Positions 34,571 to 43,328 of a DNA stretch of 48,974 nt are shown one piece after another. The notes below the pieces were generated by a model. The model made no database searches and was not told the origin of the DNA. It was given only the letters and a program-made list of their open reading frames with translations. A program made the position numbers and the translations under genes. The stretch comes from Chloroflexota bacterium (GTDB lineage Bacteria; Chloroflexota; Anaerolineae; UBA2200), in the NCBI GenBank assembly GCA_030607875.1, contig JAUWJD010000026.1:1-48974 (forward strand), written 5' to 3'. Numbering within the stretch: position 1 is the first letter of the stretch; each line of letters starts with the position of its first letter.

Positions 34571-34599
34571 ATTATAACATAAATCCGCTCTGCGAACAA
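34571..34599 (-). promoter_or_regulatory. Candidate promoter of the glycoside-hydrolase-like gene
   Basis: Minus strand TTGTTC (34594-34599), 17-bp spacer, TATAAT (34571-34576); start near 34564, about 64 bases before the ATG. Confidence 0.5.
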
Positions 34600-34726
34600 A
34601 GCACCCCCAGAGAATGCCGAAGAACGCAACAATTGCTGGTCTACGTTGTGGCCCCATCGGCACGCCGAATTCTATGGATAGGAACCGGAGCGTTGCTAAA
34701 GCGCTTTCTGGGCACCTTGCCTTGCT

Positions 34727-35092
34727 TCAGTCATTCTCTCCCACCACATAGTCGGGCTTACATGCGATCATGCAGTTCGGCATGGTGTATCGCTCATGGA
34801 CGTTTGGGGTTTCATGAGGCTGGAATTTGCTTCCCTTGGCCTTTAGTATCAAGCGCCGTAGCTCCGGGTAGAGAGGATACTCTTTGGAAAGGTTATACTC
34901 CTTGCGATTGCCGCGCGCTTCGCTGTGCAACAGACCAGCCTCTTCCAGGTTCCGCAGTTCGCGCCAGACGGCGTTCTGGCGTTCCCCGGTGAGGCGCGCC
35001 AATTCGCGGCTGTGGTACTTCACAGCGGGATTGGTCATAAAGACCCCCAGGAGCTTAACTCTAACGCGGGAGGAAAACAAGGTCTCTAGCAT
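34727..35092 (-). CDS. Winged-helix transcriptional regulator (ArsR/MarR-like)
   Basis: 121 residues from ATG at 35092, chosen for GGAG five bases upstream; the frame can open earlier at 35110. Residues about 1-75 form a winged helix: MLETLFSSRVRVKLLGVFM, HSRELARLTGERQNAVWREL (recognition helix), then LEEAGLLHSEARGNRKEYNL (wing). The C-terminal ~45 residues (KFQPHETPNVHERYTMPNC) have no recognised fold and carry two Cys and two His, but no clear metal site. It probably represses or activates a nearby promoter. The -1 neighbour is the NERD protein gene on the same strand. Confidence 0.8.
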   Translation of the reverse strand: MLETLFSSRVRVKLLGVFMTNPAVKYHSRELARLTGERQNAVWRELRNLEEAGLLHSEARGNRKEYNLSKEYPLYPELRRLILKAKGSKFQPHETPNVHERYTMPNCMIACKPDYVVGEND

Positions 35093-35243
35093 GGTATCTC
35101 CTTCTGCCAACGGCTGGCTGTGGTGTCTGGCTCACACAGGACTGGCTGTAGCCGGATTGTAGGGCTGGCCACCAGATGTTCTGGACGCCAAGCAGCCAGT
35201 TGCGTGCGGTGAGGGCAACCAGGATCGCAATGGCCAGAACCAT
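35061..35243 (-). CDS. Possible small membrane protein between NERD gene and regulator
   Basis: About 60 residues from ATG at 35243, opening MVLAIAILVALTARNWLLG, one hydrophobic helix, then a polar tail. The last ~30 bases overlap the regulator start in another frame. No clear ribosome site. It fills the otherwise empty 187 bp between two genes on the same strand; it may be chance. Confidence 0.25.
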   Translation of the reverse strand: MVLAIAILVALTARNWLLGVQNIWWPALQSGYSQSCVSQTPQPAVGRRRYHARDLVFLPR

Positions 35244-35279
35244 GACGCGTCGCACCCAGCTTCGGACAACCTTCGTCCT

Positions 35280-35969
35280 TCAGGTCGCCTGTTCACCGAA
35301 CAAATCGAGCAGTGCTTTGTGCGTCTGTTTGGGCAGGGCCTTTCCTTTGTTAGCGCTGCGCAGATAAGATTTCAGGTCGCTCAGAGGCATGGTTGGCACT
35401 GTGGGTTCCACGACCTCGAGGTCAGCTTGCGGGTCAGCGAACACGATGACAGGCTGCATGGGCACGTCCGTGTCGGGCAGGTGTTCCGCTACAAAGCGTT
35501 GCATTTTCTGCATTTCGTCCTGTACCTGCTTGGTGGGATTGCCCAGCGGCTCCTCTGCGAGCACACGCCTTAAGCGTCGAAGATTGAACGGACGATGCCA
35601 CTTCTGGCCATGGCAGGAGATGCAGCCATCCTGTTGTTTTGCTGTCAGTATGAACAGACCTGCCGGGGCGAGAATCACCTGCTCCGCAGGGAGCACATAG
35701 CTGTATAGCCGATAGCCGTGTGTGAGGCCCTTTAGTGCTTTGGCCAGCAGTTGATCAAGCCGTGGTTCTCGCAGCCACTTGTCCCCAGAGCGGGCCGCCC
35801 AACTGGCCACAATGACGCCAGGAATGATGAGCCCGTAGGCAGGCAGCAAATAGCGGGGGGTGAAAGAAAGCACAGCGGCGGCTCCCAGCAGTCCAATGCC
35901 GGTGAATGTGCCGCGTTGGGCCGTTGCAGCCCGTCTTCTCACCTTGTCTTTGTCAATAATCACACGCAT
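35280..35969 (-). CDS. Membrane protein with NERD-type nuclease-related domain
   Basis: 229 residues. Two hydrophobic segments (about 22-36 and 43-57) lead into a NERD-like domain: LDQLLAKALKGLTHGYRLYSY, QVILAPAGLFILTAKQQDG, NPTKQVQDEMQKMQRFV and VIVFADPQADLEV. NERD domains are distant relatives of nucleases (PD-(D/E)xK fold); the canonical D...ExK residues are only partly visible here (LTAKQQ in the place of the ExK strand), so activity is uncertain. It starts six bases after plsX, with GGAG in the end of plsX as the ribosome site, so the two are co-transcribed. Association with plsX is probably positional. Confidence 0.8.
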   Translation of the reverse strand: MRVIIDKDKVRRRAATAQRGTFTGIGLLGAAAVLSFTPRYLLPAYGLIIPGVIVASWAARSGDKWLREPRLDQLLAKALKGLTHGYRLYSYVLPAEQVILAPAGLFILTAKQQDGCISCHGQKWHRPFNLRRLRRVLAEEPLGNPTKQVQDEMQKMQRFVAEHLPDTDVPMQPVIVFADPQADLEVVEPTVPTMPLSDLKSYLRSANKGKALPKQTHKALLDLFGEQAT

Positions 35970-35975
35970 ACGTGC

Positions 35976-36986
35976 TTACTCCTCCGATGTCACAGCCAGG
36001 CTTTGCTCTATGCCGCTCCTGAGCGCGTCCAGGGTGCCTTCTTCCACTGCCTGTTTGGCCACACGAATGGCATTCTTGATGGCCAGCGAATCAGACCGGC
36101 CATGGGTCACGACGACGATGCCGTCGACGCCCAGCAGCGGGCCGCCGCCATATTCACGGTAGTCCAGACGCTTCCTGACCTGCTCGAAAGCTGGCTTGGC
36201 CAGGAGAGCTCCCACGCTGGCCAGAGTCCTGCTCTTGATCTCCTCCTTGATCATGCCTAGCAAGAAACTGGCGATGCCTTCGGAGAGCTTGACGATGACG
36301 TTGCCGGTAAAGCCATCGGTGACGATTACGTCCGCGAAGCCAGCGGGGATGTCCTTGCCCTCGGCGTTACCCACAAAGTTAAGGCCACTGGCCTTGAGCA
36401 GTGGGTAAGTCTGCTGTACGAGCATGCTGCCTTTGCCTTCCTCTTCGCCGTTAGAGACGATGGCGACGCGGGGATTGGCCATGCCCAAGACACGCTCGGC
36501 GTACACGCTGCCCATAATTGCAAACTGGAGGAGATAGTCCGGCTTGCAGTCAGTATTGGCACCTATATCGAGCATAAAGCAATGACCTGTGCGTGTTGGG
36601 AATACGGCGGACAGCGCTGGCCGTTTGACGCCCTTGATGCGCCCGAGGTAAAAGAGTGCTGACGCCAAGACACCGCCTGAATTGCCAGCGGAGACGAAGG
36701 CATCCACCTGCTTTTGCTTGAGCATCTTTATGCCCACCACCATTGAGGCATCCTTCTTGCTCTTCGCTGCAGCGGCAGGATGCTCTTTCATCTCAATGAC
36801 CTGGCTGGCGTGGACAAGATCCACGTGCAGTCCCATGAGGTCGTGTTTCGCCAACTCGGTCTCAACAACGTCCTTCTTGCCCACCAACACAATCTCGACG
36901 CCATACTCACGAGCTGCCCATACTGCCCCCTCTACATCTGGCTGTGGATGGCGGTCACTACCCATGGCATCAACAACGATTCTCAT
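35976..36986 (-). CDS. plsX: Phosphate acyltransferase PlsX
   Basis: 336 residues, full length. Signatures: RIVVDAMGSDRHPQPDVEGA at the N-terminus, DAFVSAGNSGGVLASALFYL, CFMLDIGANTDCKPDYLLQF, IVSNGEEEGKGSMLV, NFVGNAEGKDIPAGFADVIV and VTDGFTGNVIVKLSEG. PlsX converts acyl-ACP and phosphate to acyl-phosphate, the first step of phosphatidic acid formation with PlsY. It is a peripheral membrane enzyme. No fab or plsY gene is adjacent, unlike the plsX-fab arrangement of many bacteria. A promoter lies 48 bp upstream of its ATG. Confidence 0.96.
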   Translation of the reverse strand: MRIVVDAMGSDRHPQPDVEGAVWAAREYGVEIVLVGKKDVVETELAKHDLMGLHVDLVHASQVIEMKEHPAAAAKSKKDASMVVGIKMLKQKQVDAFVSAGNSGGVLASALFYLGRIKGVKRPALSAVFPTRTGHCFMLDIGANTDCKPDYLLQFAIMGSVYAERVLGMANPRVAIVSNGEEEGKGSMLVQQTYPLLKASGLNFVGNAEGKDIPAGFADVIVTDGFTGNVIVKLSEGIASFLLGMIKEEIKSRTLASVGALLAKPAFEQVRKRLDYREYGGGPLLGVDGIVVVTHGRSDSLAIKNAIRVAKQAVEEGTLDALRSGIEQSLAVTSEE

Positions 36987-37033
36987 GCCCCCTCCTGAAA
37001 TGCCAATCTGGATTCCCTTTTCAATGCTAGCCT

Positions 37034-37062
37034 ATTATACTGGATGGCCCACTGTTTTACAA
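37034..37062 (-). promoter_or_regulatory. plsX promoter
   Basis: Minus strand TTGTAA (37057-37062), 17-bp spacer, TATAAT (37034-37039). Predicted start near 37027, 41 bases before the ATG. Confidence 0.65.
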
Positions 37063-37236
37063 CGTGAGTTGGCTTTGTCGCCAGAGAGCATCCGCCCTGA
37101 CAGTGTAGTTCTCGCCAGCGGTGGTATTGCCAGGAGGTACTGCGGTTTTCATTCTTGTTTCCGCGGCACGCCATGGGAAAGCTGCGCATAGCTAGCTTCT
37201 ACCGACGAGAGGCCAGGTGGCACTCAGCACACAACG

Positions 37237-37669
37237 TCATTGGCCCTTCATCACAGCGGGCAGATAGACCGAGTGTAAGAAGTCAACACGGATAAGCCGT
37301 CTAGCATCCACCTCCACCACGTACACCGACGTTTCGGTCGTGTTGACTCGGTTTCAAAGTGTGTTGGTCAGTTCTTCTGGCAGGATGAGCTACTACTGAT
37401 AGTTGCGATGAATGCTGCTCGCATACTACCCTGGCACCGCTGATCCGGCACGTTGTCGACCAACACAATCTGCACCCGAATCGTCGTGTTGAGCTGCAAG
37501 TCGTGTGGACCGCATAGGCCTGTGACCAACGGTGTGACGGTTCCATAGGTCGGCGAGGCAGGATCGATGGCCACCACGGCGAGTTGACCCGCACACCATC
37601 CCTCCCCAAACCCGGTGACGTAGGCTATCGCCTTCCCAGCTGGCGCTGTCAACTCCCAGAGAGACTTTG
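37237..37669 (-). pseudogene. 5'-truncated YVTN-type propeller protein remnant, interrupted by MITE copy B
   Basis: On the minus strand the frame reads AYVTGFGEGWCAGQLAVVAI then TPLVTGLCGPHDLQLNTT, like one blade of a YVTN/NHL beta-propeller, and then runs into the MITE. If the 138-bp MITE and one copy of its 8-bp duplication are removed, the frame continues without shift as TETSVYVVEVDARRLIRVDF and LHSVYLPAVMKGQ followed by a stop at 37237-37239. The end carries the same YLPxV motif as the secreted proteins at the window start. The 5' side stops at the NTPase gene end, with no start codon of its own, so the fragment was already truncated or has been since. The left limit is approximate. Confidence 0.75.
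37337..37490. mobile_element. MITE copy B with 8-bp target duplication
   Basis: Element 37345-37482 (138 bp), starting GACTCGGTTTCAAAG and ending GCACCCGAATC; about 96% identical to copy A (five substitutions and one 1-bp deletion). GTCGTGTT flanks it on both sides (37337-37344 and 37483-37490). It lies inside a propeller gene remnant in the same orientation as copy A. Confidence 0.93.
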
Positions 37670-38260
37670 AGTGAGAAACAATCGCTGTGCGATCTCGAAG
37701 GGGAGTGTGTGGCGGTTGTCCCCCGTGACTTCAAAGGTGATGAACTGCAGGTCCGGCAAGCGGCGATGAAACTTGTCCAACAGCGTACCGCGCACTACCA
37801 GCAGGCTGCGCAGCACGATGCTGGTTTCCAGAAGCTGAAGCACCTGGCTGAATCCCCTGTCCTGTTCCAGTTCCAGGCGACCAATCTCATCCACGATCAG
37901 CAAATCGCAGCCAACGGCGATTGCACGTGCGATCACTGCCTGTCCCCACTGTAGGGCCATCGCGTCGAAGTGGTAAGGCCCCACACTTGGCCCGCTAAAG
38001 TCACCGTCCAGCCCTGCCTCACCAATATTGGAACATGGCCCTGTCAGGTCGCTGGCAGGGCACCGGCGCGCCAGCACTCGCTTTTCTCCGGTAGCCAGGT
38101 CGACCACTTCAATACCCAGGCGTTCTCCAGTGTTATCCAGGATGGGTGGGGTCAAAATGCCCCGCACGCAGTATCCGCGCTGTTGGATCAGGTCTGCGAC
38201 TGCGCGACATACCGTGGTCTTGCCGATGTGCACTCGACCGGTCAAAACAGTATTCAGCAT
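37649..38260 (-). CDS. P-loop NTPase of the THEP1/NTPase_1 family
   Basis: 203 residues. Walker A is TGRVHIGKTTVC near the N-terminus and Walker B is LLIVDEIGRLEL; CVRGILTPPI and HFDAMALQWGQAVI fit the nucleoside-triphosphatase (THEP1) family. Members hydrolyse NTPs in vitro; their cellular role is not settled. The ATG overlaps the end of mfd by 7 bp (ATGCTGA), so it is translated from the mfd transcript. The C-terminus LFLTQSLSGS runs into the propeller remnant, and the last residues could be altered by that junction. Confidence 0.88.
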   Translation of the reverse strand: MLNTVLTGRVHIGKTTVCRAVADLIQQRGYCVRGILTPPILDNTGERLGIEVVDLATGEKRVLARRCPASDLTGPCSNIGEAGLDGDFSGPSVGPYHFDAMALQWGQAVIARAIAVGCDLLIVDEIGRLELEQDRGFSQVLQLLETSIVLRSLLVVRGTLLDKFHRRLPDLQFITFEVTGDNRHTLPFEIAQRLFLTQSLSGS

Positions 38261-41200
38261 AGCTGTATGCTCCCATTATCTCTGCTATCTGGACTGCCAA
38301 GGCGGAGAAGCAGTGTTACCAGCACAGTCCGCCAATCGCCCCGCTCCTTGCTGAGGGCCAGCCACATTTGCCCCCACCCTACCCAGGCGCGGCGTCCGAA
38401 ATGGGCTACGGTTTCTCGTGCTCTTTCCTGTGCATGTGCTTTGAGTTTCAGCACCAGGTTGTTGTCTTCGCGTCCGATAGCCCAGACACCGGCTCGGCTG
38501 GCCAGCAGACGAATACGCAGGACGTACAGGAGATCCTGGGTTGGCGGCGGGAGGATTCCGAAGCGATCTTCCAGTTCCTTTCGCACGTCGTCCAACTCCT
38601 CTTCGCTGTTCAGGCCAGCCAGGCGCTGATAGAGCTTGAGCCGCAGGCGCTCGTCGGGCACATAGTCATCGGGCAAGTAGGCCTGCAAGGGCAGCTCGAT
38701 CAGGGGCGGCGTTTCAATCTCTGGAGTTGTGGGGGCAGCCTCCAGCCCACTGGCCTTTAGTTCCTCCACGGCCTGGGCTAAGAGGCGACAATACAGCTCA
38801 AAGCCGATGGCCGCAATGTGGCCATGCTGCCGTGCTCCCAGGATCTCTCCCGCCCCACGGATTTCCAGGTCGCGCATAGCGATGCGAAAGCCAGCGCCCA
38901 GTTCACTGGCCTCCAGAATCGCTTCCAGCCGGCGCCGGGCAACGTCAGAAAGCTGCTGCCGGTCGTAATACAAGTAGGCGTACGCTTGTACTGTGCTTCG
39001 TCCCACCCGGCCGCGCAACTGATAGAGCTGGGCGAGACCAAAGCGGTCGGCGCGGTTGATGATGATGGTGTTCACGTTGGGGATGTCCAGCCCACTCTCA
39101 ATAATTGAGGTGCAGACCAGCACGTCGTATTGGCCGGCAGCGAAATCGAGCATCACTTTGGAGAGCTGTTCCTCTGCCATCTGGCCATGACCAATGGCGA
39201 TGCTCGCCTCTGGCACGATCTTCTGCAGACGCTGCGCCATCTGCCGGATCCCTCGTACGCGGGTGTGCACGAAGTAGACCTGCCCGTTTCTGTTCATCTC
39301 GCGCAGTATGGCCCGGCGGATCAGCCTCTCGTCGTATCGCGACACGGCGGTGCGAATGGGCAGACGCTCTTCGGGTGGCGTATCTATGGTGCTCATGTCC
39401 CGCACCCCACTGAGGGACATGTAGAGGGTACGAGGGATGGGTGTGGCTGTCATGGTTAGCACGTCGATCTGCTGGAGCATCCGTTTGAGCCACTCCTTAT
39501 GGCGGACGCCGAAACGTTGCTCCTCGTCGACAATCAACAGTCCCAGATCCCTGAAAGACACGTCCTTCTGCAGAAGGCGGTGCGTGCCGATGACGATGTC
39601 TACCGTACCCTCTTTCAGGCGTTGCACTGCCTCCCTTTGCTCCTTCGGCGAACGGAAGCGGGAGAGCATGGTGACCTCTACGGGGAAGGCAGCCAGGCGT
39701 TGTCGGAAGGTCAGCAGATGTTGCTGGGCCAGGATGGTGGTGGGCACGAGCACAGCCACCTGCTTGCCATCCATGACCGCCTTGAAAGCGGCCCGCACGG
39801 CAACCTCCGTCTTTCCATAGCCGACGTCGCCACAAAGAAGGCGGTCCATGGGCCTGATGCGCTCCATGTCCTCTTTAACTTCAGCCACTGCCACTAACTG
39901 GTCTGGGGTTTCCTCGTAGGGGAATGAAGCTTCCAGCTCTTCCTGCCAAGCAGTGTCGGAGGCGAAGGCATGCCCTGTGACGACTTGGCGCGCAGCGTAC
40001 AGTCTGAGAAGTTCCCTGGCAATGTCCTGCACAGCCTTTTTGGCCCGCGAGCGCACGCGCGTCCAGTCCGCGGAGCCCAGCCGATGAACGGCAGGGATGT
40101 GATCGCTCTTGCCTACATAGCGTGTGACGCGGTCGATTTGGCTGACTGGCAGATACAGACGATCCCCCGCTGCGTATTCGATCTCCAAGTACTCACGTTG
40201 CGCGTTGTCAATCGCTTTGTATGCCAGGCCACGGTAGATGCCGATCCCGTGGTCGATATGCACTACATAGTCACCCTCGTGCAACTCGGCGAAGAAAGAT
40301 TCAGGGGAGGCGGCCTTTTTGCGTGTGTAGGGACGGCGGCGTGGTTTGGCCCAACCGAATATCTCCGTATCGGTGAGCAAGACGAAGGCAGGCTGAGCCT
40401 GGACGCTCGGTCTCAGCTTCCACCCCTCGGCCAGTGTGCCTTGCATCAGAGTCAGACTCCGGGGGGGCGGTAGTTCCGGGAGGCTTTCTACCGGCGCGAC
40501 TTGCTCGCCTGACTCTTCAAACCAGTTGGACAGTCGTTGCGCCTGCCGGGATACGATTACAGTACGCTGTCCTTCCGCCTTGAAACGGATGCAGTCCTGC
40601 ACGAGTTGCTCAATGCCTCCACCATAGCTGGGCGCGGCGTGAAAGGCGGCTTCTTCATCACATGTGAAACCATTGTGGCCTTGCACATCATAGCCCAGTT
40701 GAGTCACCGCTGCAGAGGCAAAGGATTGGCGCAATTCGCTCCAGGGCTTGAAAGGTGGAGGGAAGTCAGGTGTGATCTGTCTCGCCTCCACCAGTTCAGC
40801 CTTCAGGTCGATGGATTGCGATCCCAATGTTTTGGCTGCGGCCTCAACTGCTTGCAGATCATCCACAAGCACCAGGACATCTGCTGGCAAATAGTCGAGC
40901 AGCGTGGCTGATTGTGGATAGAGGCAGGGGAGGTAGAACTCCATTCCTCTGAAATACTCCCCCCTCTCCAGGCGTTCTCGATCTCGCTGCGGGCGCAATG
41001 TGCTGAAGCTGTCGTGGTCGCGATCCATAGCGGCCAAGCACCTTCCCGCCGCCTGACTGTAACGGGGGAGAGCTTCGCTGGCGGGAAACAGTGTGATGGC
41101 CTCCAGTTTCTCTGAGGAACGCTGAGTGAAGGGATCGAAAGTTCGCATAGTCTCGATCTCATCTGCGAACCATTCGATGCGCACTGGCTGTGAGGCATTG

Positions 41201-41814
41201 GGGGGATACACGTCCAGGATACCGCCTCGCTGGCTGAATGTGCCTGGCTCCTCGACCACACTGACTCGTTCATAGGCGTAGGCGACCAGCTTATTGAGCA
41301 GCGTGCTCAATCTGACGGTCTGCCCTAGTTTCAGATCGTGGATCCCCGGGCGCAGTATCGCTGGGGGCACGGTCAGGGTCATCAAGGCCCAGACAGAGGC
41401 AAAGATTGTGGGCTGCTGGTCATAATGATCACTGGCCAGGGCAGAGAGCACTGTGATGCGACAGCGGATGGTTTCGCCATCCCACGGCGTCCAGTCGTAA
41501 AAGAGGGCATCTGGAGCTGGGTAGTACCATAAAGCTGTGGAGTCGTCTGTGGGCGAGGGATGGCGAGCCCTACCCAACCACAGGCCAACCTGTTCGTGTA
41601 AAAAGCGAGCCCGCCCCGGCTGTGCTGAGAGCACCAGGATAGGGCCTTTCCAATCGTGTCGCAAGGCGGCCAGCACCGCCGGGCGGGCGGCTTCCAATAG
41701 CTCCCAGGTCGAGGTAGGGGCTGAAGTATCTCTCTTGATAGCGCGTAGCTTCTGCAGAATGTGGTTGTATCTAGGAGTTCCACGGATGGCCGTGAGCAAT
41801 CCACTCAGGTCCAA
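38254..41814 (-). CDS. mfd: Transcription-repair coupling factor Mfd
   Basis: 1186 residues, full length. Order of parts: UvrB-like N-terminal module ([20 protein letters not shown]), a CarD-like RNA polymerase interaction domain ([20 protein letters not shown]), then the RecG-like translocase with Walker [39 protein letters not shown] (DEEQ), [33 protein letters not shown], and the C-terminal D7 ([20 protein letters not shown]). Mfd removes RNA polymerase stalled at DNA damage and recruits UvrA. It follows pth by 32 bp and overlaps the NTPase gene, forming a pth-mfd-NTPase operon. Confidence 0.97.
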   Translation of the reverse strand: MDLSGLLTAIRGTPRYNHILQKLRAIKRDTSAPTSTWELLEAARPAVLAALRHDWKGPILVLSAQPGRARFLHEQVGLWLGRARHPSPTDDSTALWYYPAPDALFYDWTPWDGETIRCRITVLSALASDHYDQQPTIFASVWALMTLTVPPAILRPGIHDLKLGQTVRLSTLLNKLVAYAYERVSVVEEPGTFSQRGGILDVYPPNASQPVRIEWFADEIETMRTFDPFTQRSSEKLEAITLFPASEALPRYSQAAGRCLAAMDRDHDSFSTLRPQRDRERLERGEYFRGMEFYLPCLYPQSATLLDYLPADVLVLVDDLQAVEAAAKTLGSQSIDLKAELVEARQITPDFPPPFKPWSELRQSFASAAVTQLGYDVQGHNGFTCDEEAAFHAAPSYGGGIEQLVQDCIRFKAEGQRTVIVSRQAQRLSNWFEESGEQVAPVESLPELPPPRSLTLMQGTLAEGWKLRPSVQAQPAFVLLTDTEIFGWAKPRRRPYTRKKAASPESFFAELHEGDYVVHIDHGIGIYRGLAYKAIDNAQREYLEIEYAAGDRLYLPVSQIDRVTRYVGKSDHIPAVHRLGSADWTRVRSRAKKAVQDIARELLRLYAARQVVTGHAFASDTAWQEELEASFPYEETPDQLVAVAEVKEDMERIRPMDRLLCGDVGYGKTEVAVRAAFKAVMDGKQVAVLVPTTILAQQHLLTFRQRLAAFPVEVTMLSRFRSPKEQREAVQRLKEGTVDIVIGTHRLLQKDVSFRDLGLLIVDEEQRFGVRHKEWLKRMLQQIDVLTMTATPIPRTLYMSLSGVRDMSTIDTPPEERLPIRTAVSRYDERLIRRAILREMNRNGQVYFVHTRVRGIRQMAQRLQKIVPEASIAIGHGQMAEEQLSKVMLDFAAGQYDVLVCTSIIESGLDIPNVNTIIINRADRFGLAQLYQLRGRVGRSTVQAYAYLYYDRQQLSDVARRRLEAILEASELGAGFRIAMRDLEIRGAGEILGARQHGHIAAIGFELYCRLLAQAVEELKASGLEAAPTTPEIETPPLIELPLQAYLPDDYVPDERLRLKLYQRLAGLNSEEELDDVRKELEDRFGILPPPTQDLLYVLRIRLLASRAGVWAIGREDNNLVLKLKAHAQERARETVAHFGRRAWVGWGQMWLALSKERGDWRTVLVTLLLRLGSPDSRDNGSIQLC

Positions 41815-41846
41815 GAAATGCGTCCCTCTGCATCAAGATAATCGCC

Positions 41847-42422
41847 TCAACTCAAGGGCTCAGGCGATGTATTCGCTTTGTTCATGGCAGTGGCAATCCC
41901 TTCGGTGACGAATGACGCGACTGCTGCCACTGCCCGTTCGCATGCGTCTTCCATGTTGATGAGTTCGTCTGGTAAAAAGTCACTCAAGACGTAATCCTGT
42001 GGTTCCCCGTGAACAGGGCGACCGATGCCGACGCGCAAGCGAGCAAAATCCTGTGTGCCCAGGGCTTGAATGATTGAGCGTATGCCTTTGTGTCCCCCGG
42101 AACCTCCCTTTTGTCGCAAGCGAATCTTGCCCAGGGGCAGGTCGAGGTCGTCGTAGATAACTAGCAGGTCAGATGGTGCGAGGCGATACCAGCGCAACAG
42201 AGGACGTACCGCCAGTCCACTTAGATTCATGAATGTCAGCGGTCGGGCCAGCACCACCTTTGTGCCACCGATTTGTCCGAGAGTAGTATACGCCTTGAAC
42301 ATGACCTTACCAAAGGTCATGCCATGTCGTTGGGCCACACGCTCCACGCATTGGTAGCCCACATTATGGCGATTCTTGGTATAGCGAGGACCTGGATTGC
42401 CCAGCCCGACGATCAGTTTCAC
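41847..42422 (-). CDS. pth: Peptidyl-tRNA hydrolase
   Basis: 191 residues from GTG at 42422, chosen because GGGGAG lies five bases upstream and the protein then begins KLIVGLGNPGPRYTKNRHNV, the normal start of the family; the frame to 42473 adds 17 unlikely residues. Catalytic His is in NRHNVGY, the substrate Asn in TFMNLSG, the catalytic Asp in VIYDDLDLPLG, and RLRQKGGSGGHKGIRSI is the conserved core loop. It frees tRNA from drop-off peptidyl-tRNA. First gene of the pth-mfd operon. Confidence 0.95.
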   Translation of the reverse strand: MKLIVGLGNPGPRYTKNRHNVGYQCVERVAQRHGMTFGKVMFKAYTTLGQIGGTKVVLARPLTFMNLSGLAVRPLLRWYRLAPSDLLVIYDDLDLPLGKIRLRQKGGSGGHKGIRSIIQALGTQDFARLRVGIGRPVHGEPQDYVLSDFLPDELINMEDACERAVAAVASFVTEGIATAMNKANTSPEPLS

Positions 42423-42555
42423 TCTGTCTCCCCTCACGCCGACCAACACCACTAGCAGTTTGTCGGAGAGCAAATGACGGTAAGGCCATTGTGGCTCACA
42501 GGATTGCGCGTCTCGCCAGGATTCGGTACAGTCATGCGCTCATCTGCAGCATCGC

Positions 42556-43167
42556 TCACAGATTCGGGCTGTTTTCAGCCCGACCAGGCGATTTCCCGAC
42601 GCTCATGCACTCTCGCGGGTGCTCTTGTGCCAGGTAATCATCGGCAGCGTCCTCTCCCCAGCAAAAGACCTCGCGATTGATCTCCTCAACAGGCGGCTCC
42701 TCGACCGAGATGTCGGCTACCGGCAAGCTGGACAGCGCTCCGGCAGCCGCGTCCAGTTTCTCAGGCCCCATGCCCGCCCGCTCCACCATCGCCACGCCTT
42801 CCGGGTAGCTGTCGCCGTCCCGATCGGCGCGATCTAGATTATACTCAAATATGCCCTCGACGACCACCGGATACACGGCTGCCAAAAGAGCCCTGTCACC
42901 GGGCCAGCGGTAATAGTCCCAGACGGGGCTGACGAACTGGGGCGTCTCCTGCACGTTGCCCACCGAGATGGGCGAGCCTGCCGGGGAGAGCTGGTGTGGT
43001 ACCTGGCCACCGTATCTATCGCCCTGCTTCGCGCCAGTGCGCAGTTGGGTGGCTACTGTTGGACCGAAACCGGCCAGGGCCAGGGCGCTTGCGCTGTAGG
43101 CCAGATTGTTGCTGGACCAATAGGGGGCCACAGGAAGGCTCCCACTGCGAGCAGGGTTTCGGCCCAT
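42556..43167 (-). pseudogene. Truncated glycosidase fragment (six-hairpin / GDE-like)
   Basis: The frame of ~200 residues has a recognisable middle: GRTNP-like start region, LRTGAKQGDRYGGQVPHQLS, ETPQFVSPVWDYYRWPGDRA and VVEGIFEYNLDRADRDGDSY, a pattern of alpha/alpha-toroid glycosidases (amylo-alpha-1,6-glucosidase, GH63 and relatives). Such enzymes are 500-700 residues, so both ends are missing. The last ~40 residues (VEEPPVEEINREVFCWGED) do not look like the family. It lies just downstream of an ABC sugar-uptake cluster and is probably decayed part of the same locus. The family name is by eye only. Confidence 0.5.
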
Positions 43168-43328
43168 GTGCTGGGACCGTCCTGGCGGGTAGCCTCTATT
43201 TCTTCGGTTTTGTCAGGATATGGGGTACTCTCACTCATTCTGGTCGATTCACTCGTAGGCACAATGCCGCCAGCATGAGGCCGGCCGCGGCTATGTGTTT
43301 CGGCTAAGGCACATGAACTGCTTGACAC

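Noticed and set aside
37063..37236. Search for a gene or terminator between plsX and the propeller remnant
   Set aside because: Only the plsX promoter is convincing; no ORF with a ribosome site or stable hairpin with T tract was found.
43053..43240. Minus-strand frame starting MSESTPYPDKTEEIEATRQD
   Set aside because: It overlaps the glycosidase fragment in another frame, has no ribosome site and no recognisable domain; more likely noise in a decaying region.
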